Notes: generated by a model from the sequence alone, not told the origin. A stretch of DNA of 33,974 nucleotides from a virus (IMGVR_UViG_3300025000_000284:1-33974), one strand, 5' to 3'; shown: positions 7,884 to 14,812, numbered from the stretch's first letter. Numbers and translations are program-made.

Positions 7884-8201
7884 TCAGAAGTTTTCAATCT
7901 CCCTATATGTCATACCGCCTAGTCCGGGACTTTCGCTCATATTGTTAAAATGCGCTTCGGGGTGTTGAGGATACATAAACTCAACCATGGCGAAGTTGGC
8001 AACATCAGCAAGGTATTCTATGTTTCCAGTTTGCTTGTACAGTTCAAGCCGCTTTTCAAGGTTGCTTATAGCGCTTACAAGTTTTTCGCCGTAGTTGATT
8101 CTGATAGGACCGTATTTGTGGAAGGATACCTCCATACGATTCTTGCGGAGAGTGTCAAAGTTTTCGGAATATTCGGTTGATAGGATTTGGTTTGTTGTCA
8201 T
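7884..8201 (-). CDS. Conserved phage protein near terminase (105 aa)
   Basis: I choose ATG 8201 (SD AGAGGTG) over the GTG three codons upstream. The C-terminal half, LADVANFAMVEFMYPQHPEAHF and a final tyrosine-rich tail, is a pattern I recognise from conserved hypotheticals placed beside phage terminases. A mostly helical fold is expected. Role unknown; a packaging accessory or nucleotide-metabolism protein are guesses only. Confidence 0.65.
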   Translation of the reverse strand: MTTNQILSTEYSENFDTLRKNRMEVSFHKYGPIRINYGEKLVSAISNLEKRLELYKQTGNIEYLADVANFAMVEFMYPQHPEAHFNNMSESPGLGGMTYREIENF

Positions 8202-8212
8202 ACCTTTCACCT

Positions 8213-8282
8213 CTTAAAATTAAAATAAACTCTGCCACATTTGCGACAGGTGGCTGAAGCCGATTGACTGTCAGGCTGTTAC
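8213..8282 (-). other. Two-hairpin spacer between HNH and downstream gene
   Basis: After the HNH stop the minus strand can form AGCC/GGCT (loop containing the palindrome TGACAGTCA) and GCCAC/GTGGC, with AAAC/GTTT able to close both. A T-rich tail follows. It may be a weak terminator or one more member of the structured spacers seen elsewhere in this window. Confidence 0.3.
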
Positions 8283-9022
8283 TGTTTTATCGCTTGCAAC
8301 GCCCTGTCTCTCAATGAAACTGGGTTATACACTAAACATTGAGGAACGGGCCTATTGTGAGCTTCTAAATGGCAAGCCTTGCATAGCACAATCACATCAG
8401 AAGGTAGTTCATGCCCTCTTCTCTCGTACGTCAAATGATGAACTTGCAAGGTTATATCATTTCTTCCACATTTAGAGCATTTGCAACCTGCTTCGTGCAA
8501 GCGTTCCTTGGCAAACTTTTTCCAATATTTTGTTTGGAGGAATTCATCGTATGGCATTTTATTGAGTAAAGCTGTTTTGTTTTTACTTTTGCTTTCAATA
8601 GTTTGCGCCCGTTTAATTATGTTTTCCTCTTGCTTTTTGCGCTTTATTTCTAAGCATTTTTCACAATAGTAAGTCTCAGGAAAGCGTTTCATTTTTCTTG
8701 GGCTTAAAAATATATTCATATCGTTTCTGGTATAGCAAGTATGGAAAGTGGTTTCTTTACATTTAGGGCAAAGGTACGGCACTTCTCTAGTTTTTTCAAC
8801 TTTTTTAGTTATACCACTCATTGGAGAATCTGTAATTTCAGACAACATCTTTAATGAGTAGTCTGTTTCCCAATAATACCAATTAACAAATTCGGTTGTT
8901 AAAAGGTTGTTTTCGTTCTTTAGGTTTAATATTAGAGATTCCCTTGCATACACCTTTTCTTGCTCTAGCTCTTCTATCCGCTTTGCGTAATCAGCAATAG
9001 CCTTTTTAGCCTGTTCACTCAT
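8279..9022 (-). CDS. HNH endonuclease, terminase-associated type
   Basis: The 247-residue protein has an N-terminal coiled-coil region, a zinc cluster in the middle (CPKCKET and CEKC, about residues 88-133) and a C-terminal HNH domain: CSKCGRNDITLQVHHLTYERRG, then CKACHLEAHN. The histidines and the C-x2-C pairs of the zinc-stabilised beta-beta-alpha metal fold are intact. HNH proteins beside TerL assist DNA cleavage during packaging in HK97-type phages; a free-standing homing nuclease is the alternative. I favour ATG 9022 (AGAGGCGG upstream); ATG 9040 is possible. A compact tRNA-like element lies immediately upstream. Confidence 0.75.
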   Translation of the reverse strand: MSEQAKKAIADYAKRIEELEQEKVYARESLILNLKNENNLLTTEFVNWYYWETDYSLKMLSEITDSPMSGITKKVEKTREVPYLCPKCKETTFHTCYTRNDMNIFLSPRKMKRFPETYYCEKCLEIKRKKQEENIIKRAQTIESKSKNKTALLNKMPYDEFLQTKYWKKFAKERLHEAGCKCSKCGRNDITLQVHHLTYERRGHELPSDVIVLCKACHLEAHNRPVPQCLVYNPVSLRDRALQAIKQ

Positions 9023-9057
9023 AAAAATACCGCCTCTCATATTCGCCTTTTATTAAA

Positions 9058-9113
9058 ATCCTGCAAGGCGGCTAAGGCTTACCGCCGTTCGGGTGTACAG
9101 CCCTATGCAGGAT
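9058..9113 (-). ncRNA. Compact 56-nt D-armless tRNA-like element
   Basis: Minus strand: an 8-bp closing stem (ATCCTGCA/TGCAGGAT) encloses two hairpins and little else. The first is GGG CTGTACA CCC, with a 7-nt loop in the anticodon-arm position (GTA after U33). The second is GGCGG/CCGCC with a 10-nt loop, next to the acceptor as a T-arm would be. There is no D-arm. It is followed by ATTTTAATAAAAGG and the HNH start. A three-way-junction regulatory RNA is the alternative to a tRNA mimic. The loop contains TGTACA, the motif repeated near the RepL-like gene. Confidence 0.45.
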
Positions 9114-9125
9114 AAAATTAACAAG

Positions 9126-9743
9126 TTACTCTTGTTTGGAATGAAACATTTCTTCAACTTTCTTTTTCAACGGATTTTCAACTGTTTCTGCCGGAGCTGG
9201 CACTATTTTTAACCCAACATCTTTAAGGTTGGCCGCATCATTCAAAGTTTTCCATGCCCACGGTTTCAAATAAGGTTTAAGCTGTTCTCTAAAAAGCATG
9301 AACAGGAATGGACTAAGGTACTTGTTTGACATAAAAAACAGTGGGCTGATGTAGAATTGAACTGTTATAGTCTCTTGTGTGTTTACAGTCGCTTTTGCAA
9401 GTACACCTTTTTGCGTCATGCGGTCAATAAACTGTTTCGCCCTTCTATCGCACAAACCAATTATTTTACTTATATCCTCCATGCTTGCAGGTCTTGAAAT
9501 ATTTCTTTCAGTTACTGCAATCATGTTGGTATCTTTGTAGATTGTTTCAGACAACAGGGATATGTTTGTAAAGTCGCTTTTATTGTTAAGGAATTCCGAC
9601 AGTTTAATATCTGAGTAGGATTTTACAAAGTAGTTTTTTGACCTAAACAAATAGCCTTTCTCATCATCGAACACTTTAAACGTTCTTGAACCCTCCGAAA
9701 TCACCTGTCCATGTTCGTTTATATATCGTTTCTGTTCAATCAT
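9126..9743 (-). CDS. RepL-like replication / winged-helix protein
   Basis: The 205-residue product reads NEHGQVISEGSRTFK early, then a probable winged helix (SRPASMEDISKIIGLCDRRA, FIDRMTQKGVLAK), then FYISPLFFMSNKYL. This order resembles the RepL/Rep family of small Firmicutes plasmid replication initiators, which bind their own origin. ATG 9743 has GGAGAG upstream; an in-frame ATG at 9836 with AAAGGTG would add 31 cysteine-containing residues. GTACA repeats cover the leader. If correct, the element has a second, plasmid-type replication system; a plain phage regulator is possible. Confidence 0.45.
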   Translation of the reverse strand: MIEQKRYINEHGQVISEGSRTFKVFDDEKGYLFRSKNYFVKSYSDIKLSEFLNNKSDFTNISLLSETIYKDTNMIAVTERNISRPASMEDISKIIGLCDRRAKQFIDRMTQKGVLAKATVNTQETITVQFYISPLFFMSNKYLSPFLFMLFREQLKPYLKPWAWKTLNDAANLKDVGLKIVPAPAETVENPLKKKVEEMFHSKQE

Positions 9744-9773
9744 ATTTATACTCTCCTTATTATGTAAACTTGC

Positions 9774-9896
9774 TGTACAGCTCTGTACATTTAACCGCCC
9801 TTTATTGCACAAGTTTGTACATATTGTTTCAGCCATTTAAGCACCTTTGAGACTGATTTTTTATTTCTATCCCTCTGTACTTAATAAGGGATGTAC
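9774..9896. repeat. GTACA repeat cluster upstream of RepL-like gene
   Basis: TGTAC(A) occurs at 9774, 9784, 9816, 9876 and 9892. The first two form the inverted repeat TGTACAG-CTCTGTACA, and the third overlaps the imperfect palindrome around TGCACAAGTTTGTACA. Clustering next to a replication-type gene suggests iterons or an autoregulatory operator. It also overlaps the alternative upstream start of that gene. Confidence 0.4.
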
Positions 9897-9899
9897 TCT

Positions 9900-10363
9900 G
9901 AGGTGTCTTTGAGGTTCGCTTATCTCTATACATTAATTTTATCACCGAAACGGCGAATGCTTTTTGCGCTTGAATAGACGCAGATAGCCTTGAAAAGAAG
10001 TAAGTCTGATTGCAGAAACCGTATCAGTGAGGTTAACAAAATGGTCGGTAGATGGGGATGGATTGGGGTATATTTGCAACTTTGCTCGGTCGGATGGGAA
10101 GTTACTATATGGTACCTTCTGAGAAAAGCCGGGGTAGGTCGAGGCATCGGTTCTCTCCCAGATCAGACCCACCCCCCTATATGGTCCGGCTCCGGTTGCT
10201 ACACCTGGACAAAAATATAGCAGGTGGCCAGTTGTCCGGCTCCTGCTGATAGGTGGCAATGCTTATTGAGTGTATCATCAAACCCTTAACAGAGTAAATG
10301 TATCACATGTAGCGGTACAATGCGGCTTGCATGGTGCTAATCTGTGCTATTTAAGGCGTGACA
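9900..10363. other. Noncoding region; candidate cos/packaging or origin region
   Basis: About 460 bases between the small terminase and the RepL-like gene lack a convincing gene. Frames of 65-105 codons are open on both strands, but they have no good start context and implausible composition. The stretch 10085-10260 is more GC-rich than its surroundings. It contains a C6 run (ACCCACCCCCC), two copies of GTCCGGCTCC (10185 and 10234 areas) and paired ATATGG/ACCATATAG segments. Position beside terS and close to an HNH nuclease fits a cos site; an origin is the alternative. Not proven. Confidence 0.35.
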
Positions 10364-10846
10364 TCATACTATAGTTTCCGACACACTATCAGATAATACC
10401 TTAAAATCCGCTGTAATGGCTGAATCCAGCTGTTTTCCACTTAATAATGATGCTATTCGGGTCCGGCGCTCATCTACAGTTAAATTCACGTTAAAGGTCT
10501 CGTTAATGTCCAGGGTGGATTTCTCGGAGTAGAGGCCAGCCATTTCAAGGATAACTTTGCCGTGCTGAAAGGATCCTCGTAGAGCTTCACGGACGAAGGT
10601 GTTGAGAATTGGGCCTACTGATTGTTTAACTAATTCCTTTGTTTTTTGCTCATAAATAGCCATAAATCCGGGTTTAGCCATTGCATCATAGTAAGTTGGA
10701 CGCGAGCAACCAGCTATTTTACATATGTCTGATATGGATTTAGTACGATATTCTGGATTTAATAATACCTCTAGTATTAATCTCTCTTTATCTGACAGTT
10801 TATAATCTGTAAATCCCTGTAAGGAGGTATTAACATTATCTTCCAT
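10364..10846 (-). CDS. terS: Terminase small subunit (phBC6A51-type HTH)
   Basis: The 160-residue protein has an N-terminal helix-turn-helix (KLSDKERLILEVLLN, then SISDICKIAGCSRPTYYDAM, about residues 17-56), a central helical oligomerisation region and a C-terminal tail. This layout is that of phBC6A51-type small terminases, which recognise the packaging site and load TerL. An AAGGAGG site is absent, but TAGAATATGG follows a purine-rich AATAGA. It is next to a large noncoding region, expected for its recognition site. TerL is five genes downstream, a larger gap than usual. Confidence 0.7.
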   Translation of the reverse strand: MEDNVNTSLQGFTDYKLSDKERLILEVLLNPEYRTKSISDICKIAGCSRPTYYDAMAKPGFMAIYEQKTKELVKQSVGPILNTFVREALRGSFQHGKVILEMAGLYSEKSTLDINETFNVNLTVDERRTRIASLLSGKQLDSAITADFKVLSDSVSETIV

Positions 10847-10862
10847 ATTCTATTAACCTCCC

Positions 10863-11459
10863 TTATATGCTTTTATATTCACTTAAAGTAATATTATCTT
10901 CACCCAATATATCCGTCACTTCTTCACCACATATATTCCAATCAATTCCATATCGTTTCAATATATCAGCAAAGTCTTCCCGGTCGTGTTCTTCCAGTTT
11001 CAGACCCTTTTCGCCTATTCCGATATGCTTTAATTCATGCAACATCAATATCTTTTTCTGGTTCTCGCTCAACAGTTCGGTGTTCGGCTCATAAAACGTG
11101 ATTATAAAGTCAAATGGTAACCACGCCTGATGCTTTAATTTAACCTTTTCGCAATCTGCATATTTAATCTTTGTTCCAGCCGGCTTCTCTTGACTCAGCA
11201 CATAACCGATCTTGATATCATATTCCGGGATGATCGACAATTCCGGGAATCTCGCTATAATCTGATCAGCCAGCTTCCGCATGTCCTTGTTTGGCTCGGC
11301 ATCTCTTATGTTTAACTCTTTCAACAGCTTTTTAATTAATTGGTGCCGGTCTTTTGTTCTAGTCTGCTTATATATTTCCAACAACTTATTCAGTGCCGGG
11401 CATCTACCCTCGCATATATCTGATAGTGCACATTGCTCACATAAAGCATTTTTAGGCAT
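10863..11459 (-). CDS. Putative phage metallopeptidase
   Basis: The 198-residue protein begins with a cysteine cluster (CEQCALSDICEGRC, residues 7-20), continues with a helical linker, and contains DFIITFYEPN followed by LMLHELKHIGIG (about residues 139-150). HELKH is the HExxH zinc-peptidase motif, and EEHDREDF downstream gives a candidate third ligand. This matches the phage metallopeptidase family I know from Firmicutes phages. SD AAGGGAGTTGATTAC precedes ATG. It is the first minus-strand gene left of the plus-strand island. Confidence 0.75.
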   Translation of the reverse strand: MPKNALCEQCALSDICEGRCPALNKLLEIYKQTRTKDRHQLIKKLLKELNIRDAEPNKDMRKLADQIIARFPELSIIPEYDIKIGYVLSQEKPAGTKIKYADCEKVKLKHQAWLPFDFIITFYEPNTELLSENQKKILMLHELKHIGIGEKGLKLEEHDREDFADILKRYGIDWNICGEEVTDILGEDNITLSEYKSI

Positions 11460-11516
11460 GTAATCAACTCCCTTTACTATTATTTTACCTTATTCCGGTC
11501 CGCTCCTTTTGTCCTC

Positions 11517-11545
11517 TTGCAATCAGCCCAAATCCATACTATAAT
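11517..11545 (+). promoter_or_regulatory. Promoter with palindromic operator for RHH gene
   Basis: TTGCAA (11517-11522), 17-nt spacer, TATAAT (11540-11545). The -10 sits inside the perfect palindrome ACTAT-A-ATAGT (11538-11548), an obvious site for autorepression by the ribbon-helix-helix protein downstream. Confidence 0.65.
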
Positions 11546-11578
11546 AGTAATTGACTTTAACTGACAGGAGTTGATATA

Positions 11579-11734
11579 ATGCCAATCAATAAAGATAAAA
11601 ACATAGCTAAAAATATTATGCTGACAAAAGCAACCGCCGAAGCAATCCAAAAGCTGGCCGACAATAACAAGCGGAGTTTTTCTAATCAGGCCGCCTTGAT
11701 GCTGGAGCAATTACTACAAATCAAGCAACAATAA
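11579..11734 (+). CDS. Ribbon-helix-helix protein (51 aa)
   Basis: ATG with CAGGAG 8 nt upstream. The product, MPINKDKNIAKNIMLTKATAEA followed by two helices ending LLQIKQQ, has the size and pattern of Arc/CopG-type ribbon-helix-helix DNA-binding proteins: a short beta strand with alternating residues (NIMLTK) and two helices (ATAEAIQKLADNNK and SFSNQAALMLEQLLQI). These act as dimers on palindromes, and one overlaps its promoter. It probably represses itself and possibly other island genes. A strong terminator follows. No toxin partner is adjacent. Confidence 0.7.
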   Translation: MPINKDKNIAKNIMLTKATAEAIQKLADNNKRSFSNQAALMLEQLLQIKQQ

Positions 11735-11743
11735 TTTTTAATC

Positions 11744-11769
11744 AAGAGCCGCTCAGCCGGTTCTTTTTT
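11744..11769 (+). terminator. Terminator after RHH gene
   Basis: AAGAGCCG / CGGTTCTT, 8 bp with one G-U, loop CTCAGC, then a run of T. A clean intrinsic terminator that makes the RHH gene monocistronic. Confidence 0.8.
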
Positions 11770-11859
11770 ATGCCCAAATATGCTTACAGCTATACCGATT
11801 TGCACCATTTTACCGAACAATCGTTTGTAGGTCTATAGTCCCATCTTTGCAAAAAGGCG

Positions 11860-11888
11860 TTGACAGTCGTTGACGGTCGATGTATCAT
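11860..11888 (+). promoter_or_regulatory. Strong promoter of plus-strand operon
   Basis: TTGACA (11860-11865), 17-nt spacer, TATCAT (11883-11888). The -35 lies in a near-tandem repeat, GTTGACAGTCGTTGACGGTCG, where a repressor or activator could bind. It drives the operon starting at 12063 after a leader of about 165 nt. Confidence 0.75.
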
Positions 11889-11935
11889 AAAACTATCGAA
11901 AGCGGCAACGCACAAAACGAACATTGACAACTTAA

Positions 11936-12021
11936 CAGCCAATTCCCAATAGCCTGCATCTGGCAGGTCATACCTCGAAGTGCATAGCACAGTATAGAGG
12001 GAGCAATTAAAGGATTGGCTG
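11936..12021 (+). promoter_or_regulatory. Three-way-junction 5' leader, riboswitch-like
   Basis: CAGCCAATTC pairs with GGATTGGCTG (10 bp including one G-U) and encloses two hairpins: CCTGC ATCTG GCAGG, and CCTC-GAA-GTGC-ATA-GCAC-AGTATA-GAGG. The unpaired junction strands are purine-rich. It lies between a strong promoter and the first gene of the operon, without a terminator, so translational control or RNA stability is more likely than attenuation. I do not recognise it as a known riboswitch class. Confidence 0.5.
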
Positions 12022-12062
12022 GTCTGCACATAGCAAACAAATAAATTTAGGAGGTATGAGAG

Positions 12063-12248
12063 ATGAAAGCAGGAGATTATATTTACACGCCACGGTTTTG
12101 TACGTGCAAGATTGAAAAGGTGTTTGATAACAAAAGAGAGGCATACGCAGAAGGGTATACAGAACCGACACATTATGAAGGCGAATATGACATCTTAGGC
12201 AAGCACACAGGCATTAACCGCATGATATTCTCAGCAGTAAAGAAATAA
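12063..12248 (+). CDS. Small island protein (61 aa)
   Basis: First gene of the plus-strand operon, ATG after AAATTTAGGAGGTATGAGAG. The product, MKAGDYIYTPRFCTCKIEKVF onward, is a small beta-rich protein with CTC near residue 14 and no known motif. Similar short proteins open accessory operons on clostridial mobile elements, but I cannot name the family. Confidence 0.65.
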   Translation: MKAGDYIYTPRFCTCKIEKVFDNKREAYAEGYTEPTHYEGEYDILGKHTGINRMIFSAVKK

Positions 12249-12251
12249 CAG

Positions 12252-12318
12252 ACGTTTGGGCGTCTTTAAAAAGGCTTTTAAGCCCAAAGCGGTGCAGACT
12301 GAAAGGAGCTGCACCTAG
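12252..12318 (+). promoter_or_regulatory. Alternative hairpins in spacer (attenuator-like)
   Basis: AGACG/CGTCT with a short T tract can form, or alternatively TTTGGGC can pair with GCCCAAA downstream; the two share bases. A third hairpin, GGTGCAG/CTGCACC with an 11-nt loop, follows. Mutually exclusive pairing is the mark of an attenuator, but the T tract is short. Confidence 0.35.
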
Positions 12319-12344
12319 CAAATTTGAAAGGATGGGATTGAATT

Positions 12345-12569
12345 ATGCAAATAATATGCGGACGCAAAACTGGCATCATTGCTAACCTTGTAACAACTAA
12401 ACTTGCTACTGTAAAAATGGAAGAGGATGGGAGCGTTATTTTAAGAACAAGTTGCCCCGTTGAGTGTCAAAGTGCTATTGCGACTAAATTTAAAGGGTAC
12501 GAGTTATTGTTTACCGATGATTACAAAAAGTTTTATACTGCAACCTCTGGGACGCTTGAAGAAAAATAG
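12345..12569 (+). CDS. Small island protein (74 aa)
   Basis: ATG preceded by TTGAAAGGATGGGATTGAATT. The product is 74 residues, MQIICGRKTGIIANLVTTKLA onward, with alternating hydrophobic positions suggesting beta strands. It is followed by a structured spacer and the next gene, whose leader repeats TTGAAAGGATGGGAT, a sign of modular duplication in the operon. Function unknown. Confidence 0.6.
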   Translation: MQIICGRKTGIIANLVTTKLATVKMEEDGSVILRTSCPVECQSAIATKFKGYELLFTDDYKKFYTATSGTLEEK

Positions 12570-12624
12570 TCGAAACCGCTTCGGCGGTCTGCGTCAGATA
12601 GGCGCACTGAAGATGACTTGAAAG
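12568..12624 (+). other. Two-hairpin junction spacer
   Basis: AGTC at the stop codon pairs with GACT (12615-12618). In between are ACCGC-TTCG-GCGGT (a UUCG-capped hairpin) and TGCG/CGCA. It has the same design as the leader at 11936: a closing stem with two hairpins. Confidence 0.35.
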
Positions 12625-12635
12625 GATGGGATAGT

Positions 12636-13043
12636 ATGATAAAAATTATTTCAAACGGCAGTAAGTGGGCAGGACAGCAGCCAGCCACAATTGAGGAACT
12701 TTTAACTGTACTTGCCAAGTATCCGCTTGACCCAACATTCGAGAAATACGGCAACTTTATTAATCCTCACCCAACATGGCTGAAAAAGGAAGCTGCAGAG
12801 CTCTACAAAGGCTGTACGACGATTTTTGGGAACTTTATGGAATGCAGCCACGTGTTTAACGTTATAACGGATGATTCCGACACAATTGCAGCTTTGTCTA
12901 AGGCAATTGAAGCCAATAAGGAAACGGCTGAGTACAAAGCTTTTAAACAAAGAATTGCCGAGACCGAACAGAAGAAGGAGAAAGCTAAAAGGCTTTTTGA
13001 AAAGGGCAAAATCAATTTGAAAGAAATGTACGCTATGTATTAA
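12636..13043 (+). CDS. Island protein of unknown function (135 aa)
   Basis: I start at the ATG after GAAAGGATGGGATAGT, not six codons upstream. The product begins MIKIISNGSKWAGQQPATIEE, has an aromatic N-terminal half and a charged coiled C-terminus (QRIAETEQKKEKAKRLFEKG). I recognise no family. Its place in the operon and shared leader argue for co-regulation with its neighbours. Confidence 0.6.
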   Translation: MIKIISNGSKWAGQQPATIEELLTVLAKYPLDPTFEKYGNFINPHPTWLKKEAAELYKGCTTIFGNFMECSHVFNVITDDSDTIAALSKAIEANKETAEYKAFKQRIAETEQKKEKAKRLFEKGKINLKEMYAMY

Positions 13044-13048
13044 TGCAG

Positions 13049-13101
13049 AGGACAGCCGAAAGGCTGTAATGCTACAGTCTGGTTCCAAGTCCAGACAGGC
13101 T
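13049..13101 (+). other. Two strong hairpins before 381-aa gene
   Basis: ACAGCC-GAAA-GGCTGT, extended by GCA/TGC, and GTCTGG-TTCCAAGT-CCAGAC stand side by side in the spacer. Neither has a T tract, so they are not terminators. RNA processing or stabilisation is plausible. Confidence 0.4.
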
Positions 13102-13123
13102 AAATTATACGGGAGGTAACACA

Positions 13124-14269
13124 ATGGGCATCATTAACGAGGACTTAGCAAGGCGCAGTAAGGAAAATATGAGCTTCTCCGATTACAAATCAGGCAGCGC
13201 AACCGCAGAATATAATGCAGTTATAGCAGAAGCCGTAGAAAAGATTGAAAAGGCAAAATTGAAAGTATCTCCAGAGGGTCAGGAACGACTTGACAGGCTT
13301 TTAGAATCATTCAAGGTAAAATATGCAGACTGGATAAATCGAAGCAATAAAAACGGCGCAGGGCACGTTAGCGTGATGATAGCCGGACCATCCAATTACA
13401 ACATGAGAGCCCATGAAAAATACTTGAATCGTGAACGTGCGTTATGGGCTGAATATGACGATATTAAGGACATTGACAGTAAAATATGGTCCGTTGTGAA
13501 TGGTGACAAAATAATCAGATCCGACGACAAAAACGCGGTTGAACGCATCAAGGCCAAAATTGCATCCCTTGAAACCGCACCACCGGACAAATGGGGGTAC
13601 AACAAAACCGAAATTCGCCGCCTTAAAGAACGTCTCCTACAGCTTGCACCGGAAGAATTTAAGGAACAGCAGGCAAACATCAGCATAAACGGCGCGAAAA
13701 CTTATGAAGAAATTGTTGCCTTGTGGGATAAGGGCCGGAAACATCAATCGCAATATGACGCTAATAGCGGCAGATGGTACTATGACCTTCCTCTTGATTT
13801 TACAGACGGCAAACGGCACTATAAAGAGTTTTTGCAAATTGAGATTGACGAGAGTGGTGAGAACAGGGTAGATTTTAACCTTGAAAAGCGGGAAACAGAA
13901 CTTATCCCATTAACCAGCTATCGCAAATACAACCTGATTATATGCCGCATATCCGGCAGCGGAAACAAAGCGGTTATTTACCAACACTTGAAAAGTCTAA
14001 CGCCTAAAGCACAGGCCGCAAAAGTCGCCGAAGAATCCAGCGATAATGAAGCCGCCAACGATGTAACCATAAACGGCGAAACCGCCAAAGTCGTGCGAAA
14101 TAAGGAAGATATGAGGCTGCAGCTTATGTTTGACGGAAAACCGGATGAAAAGACGCGTGAAACCTTGAAGTCAAACGGGTTCAGATGGGCACCGTCCTGC
14201 ATGGCGTGGCAACGGCTTTTAAATGAAAACGCAGAATGGGCATTAAGGCGAATGGCTAAAGCAAACTAA
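13124..14269 (+). CDS. Mobile-element protein with C-terminal GFRW domain (381 aa)
   Basis: Largest gene of the island; ATG with GGGAGGTAACACA. Residues 1-180 are helical and charged. Residues 190-300 appear beta-rich. The C-terminus (about 325-375) reads LQLMFDGKPDEKTRETLKSN, then GFRWAPSCMAWQR and NAEWALRRM. I know this GFRWxP...AWQR module from the ends of many phage and conjugative-element proteins, including antirestriction and methylase-like polyproteins; its role is unsettled. A part in DNA processing or host defence evasion is only a guess. Confidence 0.55.
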   Translation: MGIINEDLARRSKENMSFSDYKSGSATAEYNAVIAEAVEKIEKAKLKVSPEGQERLDRLLESFKVKYADWINRSNKNGAGHVSVMIAGPSNYNMRAHEKYLNRERALWAEYDDIKDIDSKIWSVVNGDKIIRSDDKNAVERIKAKIASLETAPPDKWGYNKTEIRRLKERLLQLAPEEFKEQQANISINGAKTYEEIVALWDKGRKHQSQYDANSGRWYYDLPLDFTDGKRHYKEFLQIEIDESGENRVDFNLEKRETELIPLTSYRKYNLIICRISGSGNKAVIYQHLKSLTPKAQAAKVAEESSDNEAANDVTINGETAKVVRNKEDMRLQLMFDGKPDEKTRETLKSNGFRWAPSCMAWQRLLNENAEWALRRMAKAN

Positions 14270-14318
14270 ACATCACGCCGAGCCCGGCGGCTATATCCGG
14301 GCAGATTGGAGCCAAATT

Positions 14319-14450
14319 ATGAAACTACGCATCAAACTAATCCACCTGATCCACATGGCAACGGATGAATCATACCGCACCGGCCATGAACGCCGCGCCC
14401 GGTTCGCAAGGGTGATGGCGGCGAATAAATCCATTATGGCAGGGAGGTAA
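14319..14450 (+). CDS. Small basic island protein (43 aa)
   Basis: ATG 14319 opens a 43-residue frame ending just before the next gene's SD, GGGAGGTAA. The product is basic (MKLRIKLIHLIHMATDESYR, then RRARFARVMAANK), helical and possibly membrane-associating. The upstream SD is weak (TTGGAGCCAAATT). An upstream hairpin, GCCCGG/CCGGGC (about 14282-14302), lies in its leader. Confidence 0.5.
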   Translation: MKLRIKLIHLIHMATDESYRTGHERRARFARVMAANKSIMAGR

Positions 14451-14455
14451 ACAGG

Positions 14456-14608
14456 ATGCCAGCAGAACGCCACGAATACCTTAAATCCCTTATACAGCAA
14501 GCACTATGGAACGAATACGCACGGACCGAAAATAAGGACTACAAGGCACTATATGAGCAGTGGTACAACAACTACGAGGACATCGACATACGGAATATTG
14601 AGCAGTAA
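14456..14608 (+). CDS. Small acidic island protein (50 aa)
   Basis: ATG preceded by GGGAGGTAAACAG, five nt after the previous stop. The 50-residue product is rich in Y, W, E and N (ALYEQWYNNYEDIDIRNIEQ), a typical small phage or mobile-element protein. No function recognised. Coupling to the preceding gene is clear. Confidence 0.6.
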   Translation: MPAERHEYLKSLIQQALWNEYARTENKDYKALYEQWYNNYEDIDIRNIEQ

Positions 14609-14618
14609 AGTCCCGAGG

Positions 14619-14690
14619 TTGCGGCATATGCCGGTGAGTAAAATTCTCACACCCGAAAGGGTCAACGCTTATAGACTTATCAAGCCGCAA
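14619..14690 (+). ncRNA. 72-nt multibranched RNA element in island
   Basis: TTGCGGC (14619-14625) pairs with GCCGCAA (14684-14690). Inside are GTGAG-TAAAATT-CTCAC, a 5-bp stem with a 7-nt loop, and ACCC-GAAA-GGGT. The palindrome CGGCATATGCCG competes with the closing stem. The 5+7+5 hairpin differs at only two bases from the T-arm-like hairpin of the element at 28930. About 120 nt separate it from the next start codon. Confidence 0.4.
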
Positions 14691-14812
14691 ATGGTATTAT
14701 TTAGGCATTAATTAATGCAAATAAATTTTACGTAGGGGAACCGAAAAACTAATGACTTGGTGAGTAAGTCAAAATATTGGGATTGCCGGAAACGGCGGAA
14801 AGAGAGGGTATT

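Noticed and set aside
9942-10259. Minus-strand 105-codon frame (and overlapping frames on both strands) in the terS-RepL gap
   Set aside because: Starts at a TTG without SD, proline- and serine-rich without motif, and three overlapping frames are equally open, as expected from GC-rich noncoding DNA.
11480-12173. Minus-strand frames of 76 and 127 codons opposite the island start
   Set aside because: They lie antisense to the RHH gene, promoters and terminator, which are well supported on the plus strand.
12300-12345. c-di-GMP (GEMM) riboswitch suggested by GAAAGGATGGGA
   Set aside because: The string is the Shine-Dalgarno region, repeated before the next gene, and the rest of the GEMM core is absent.
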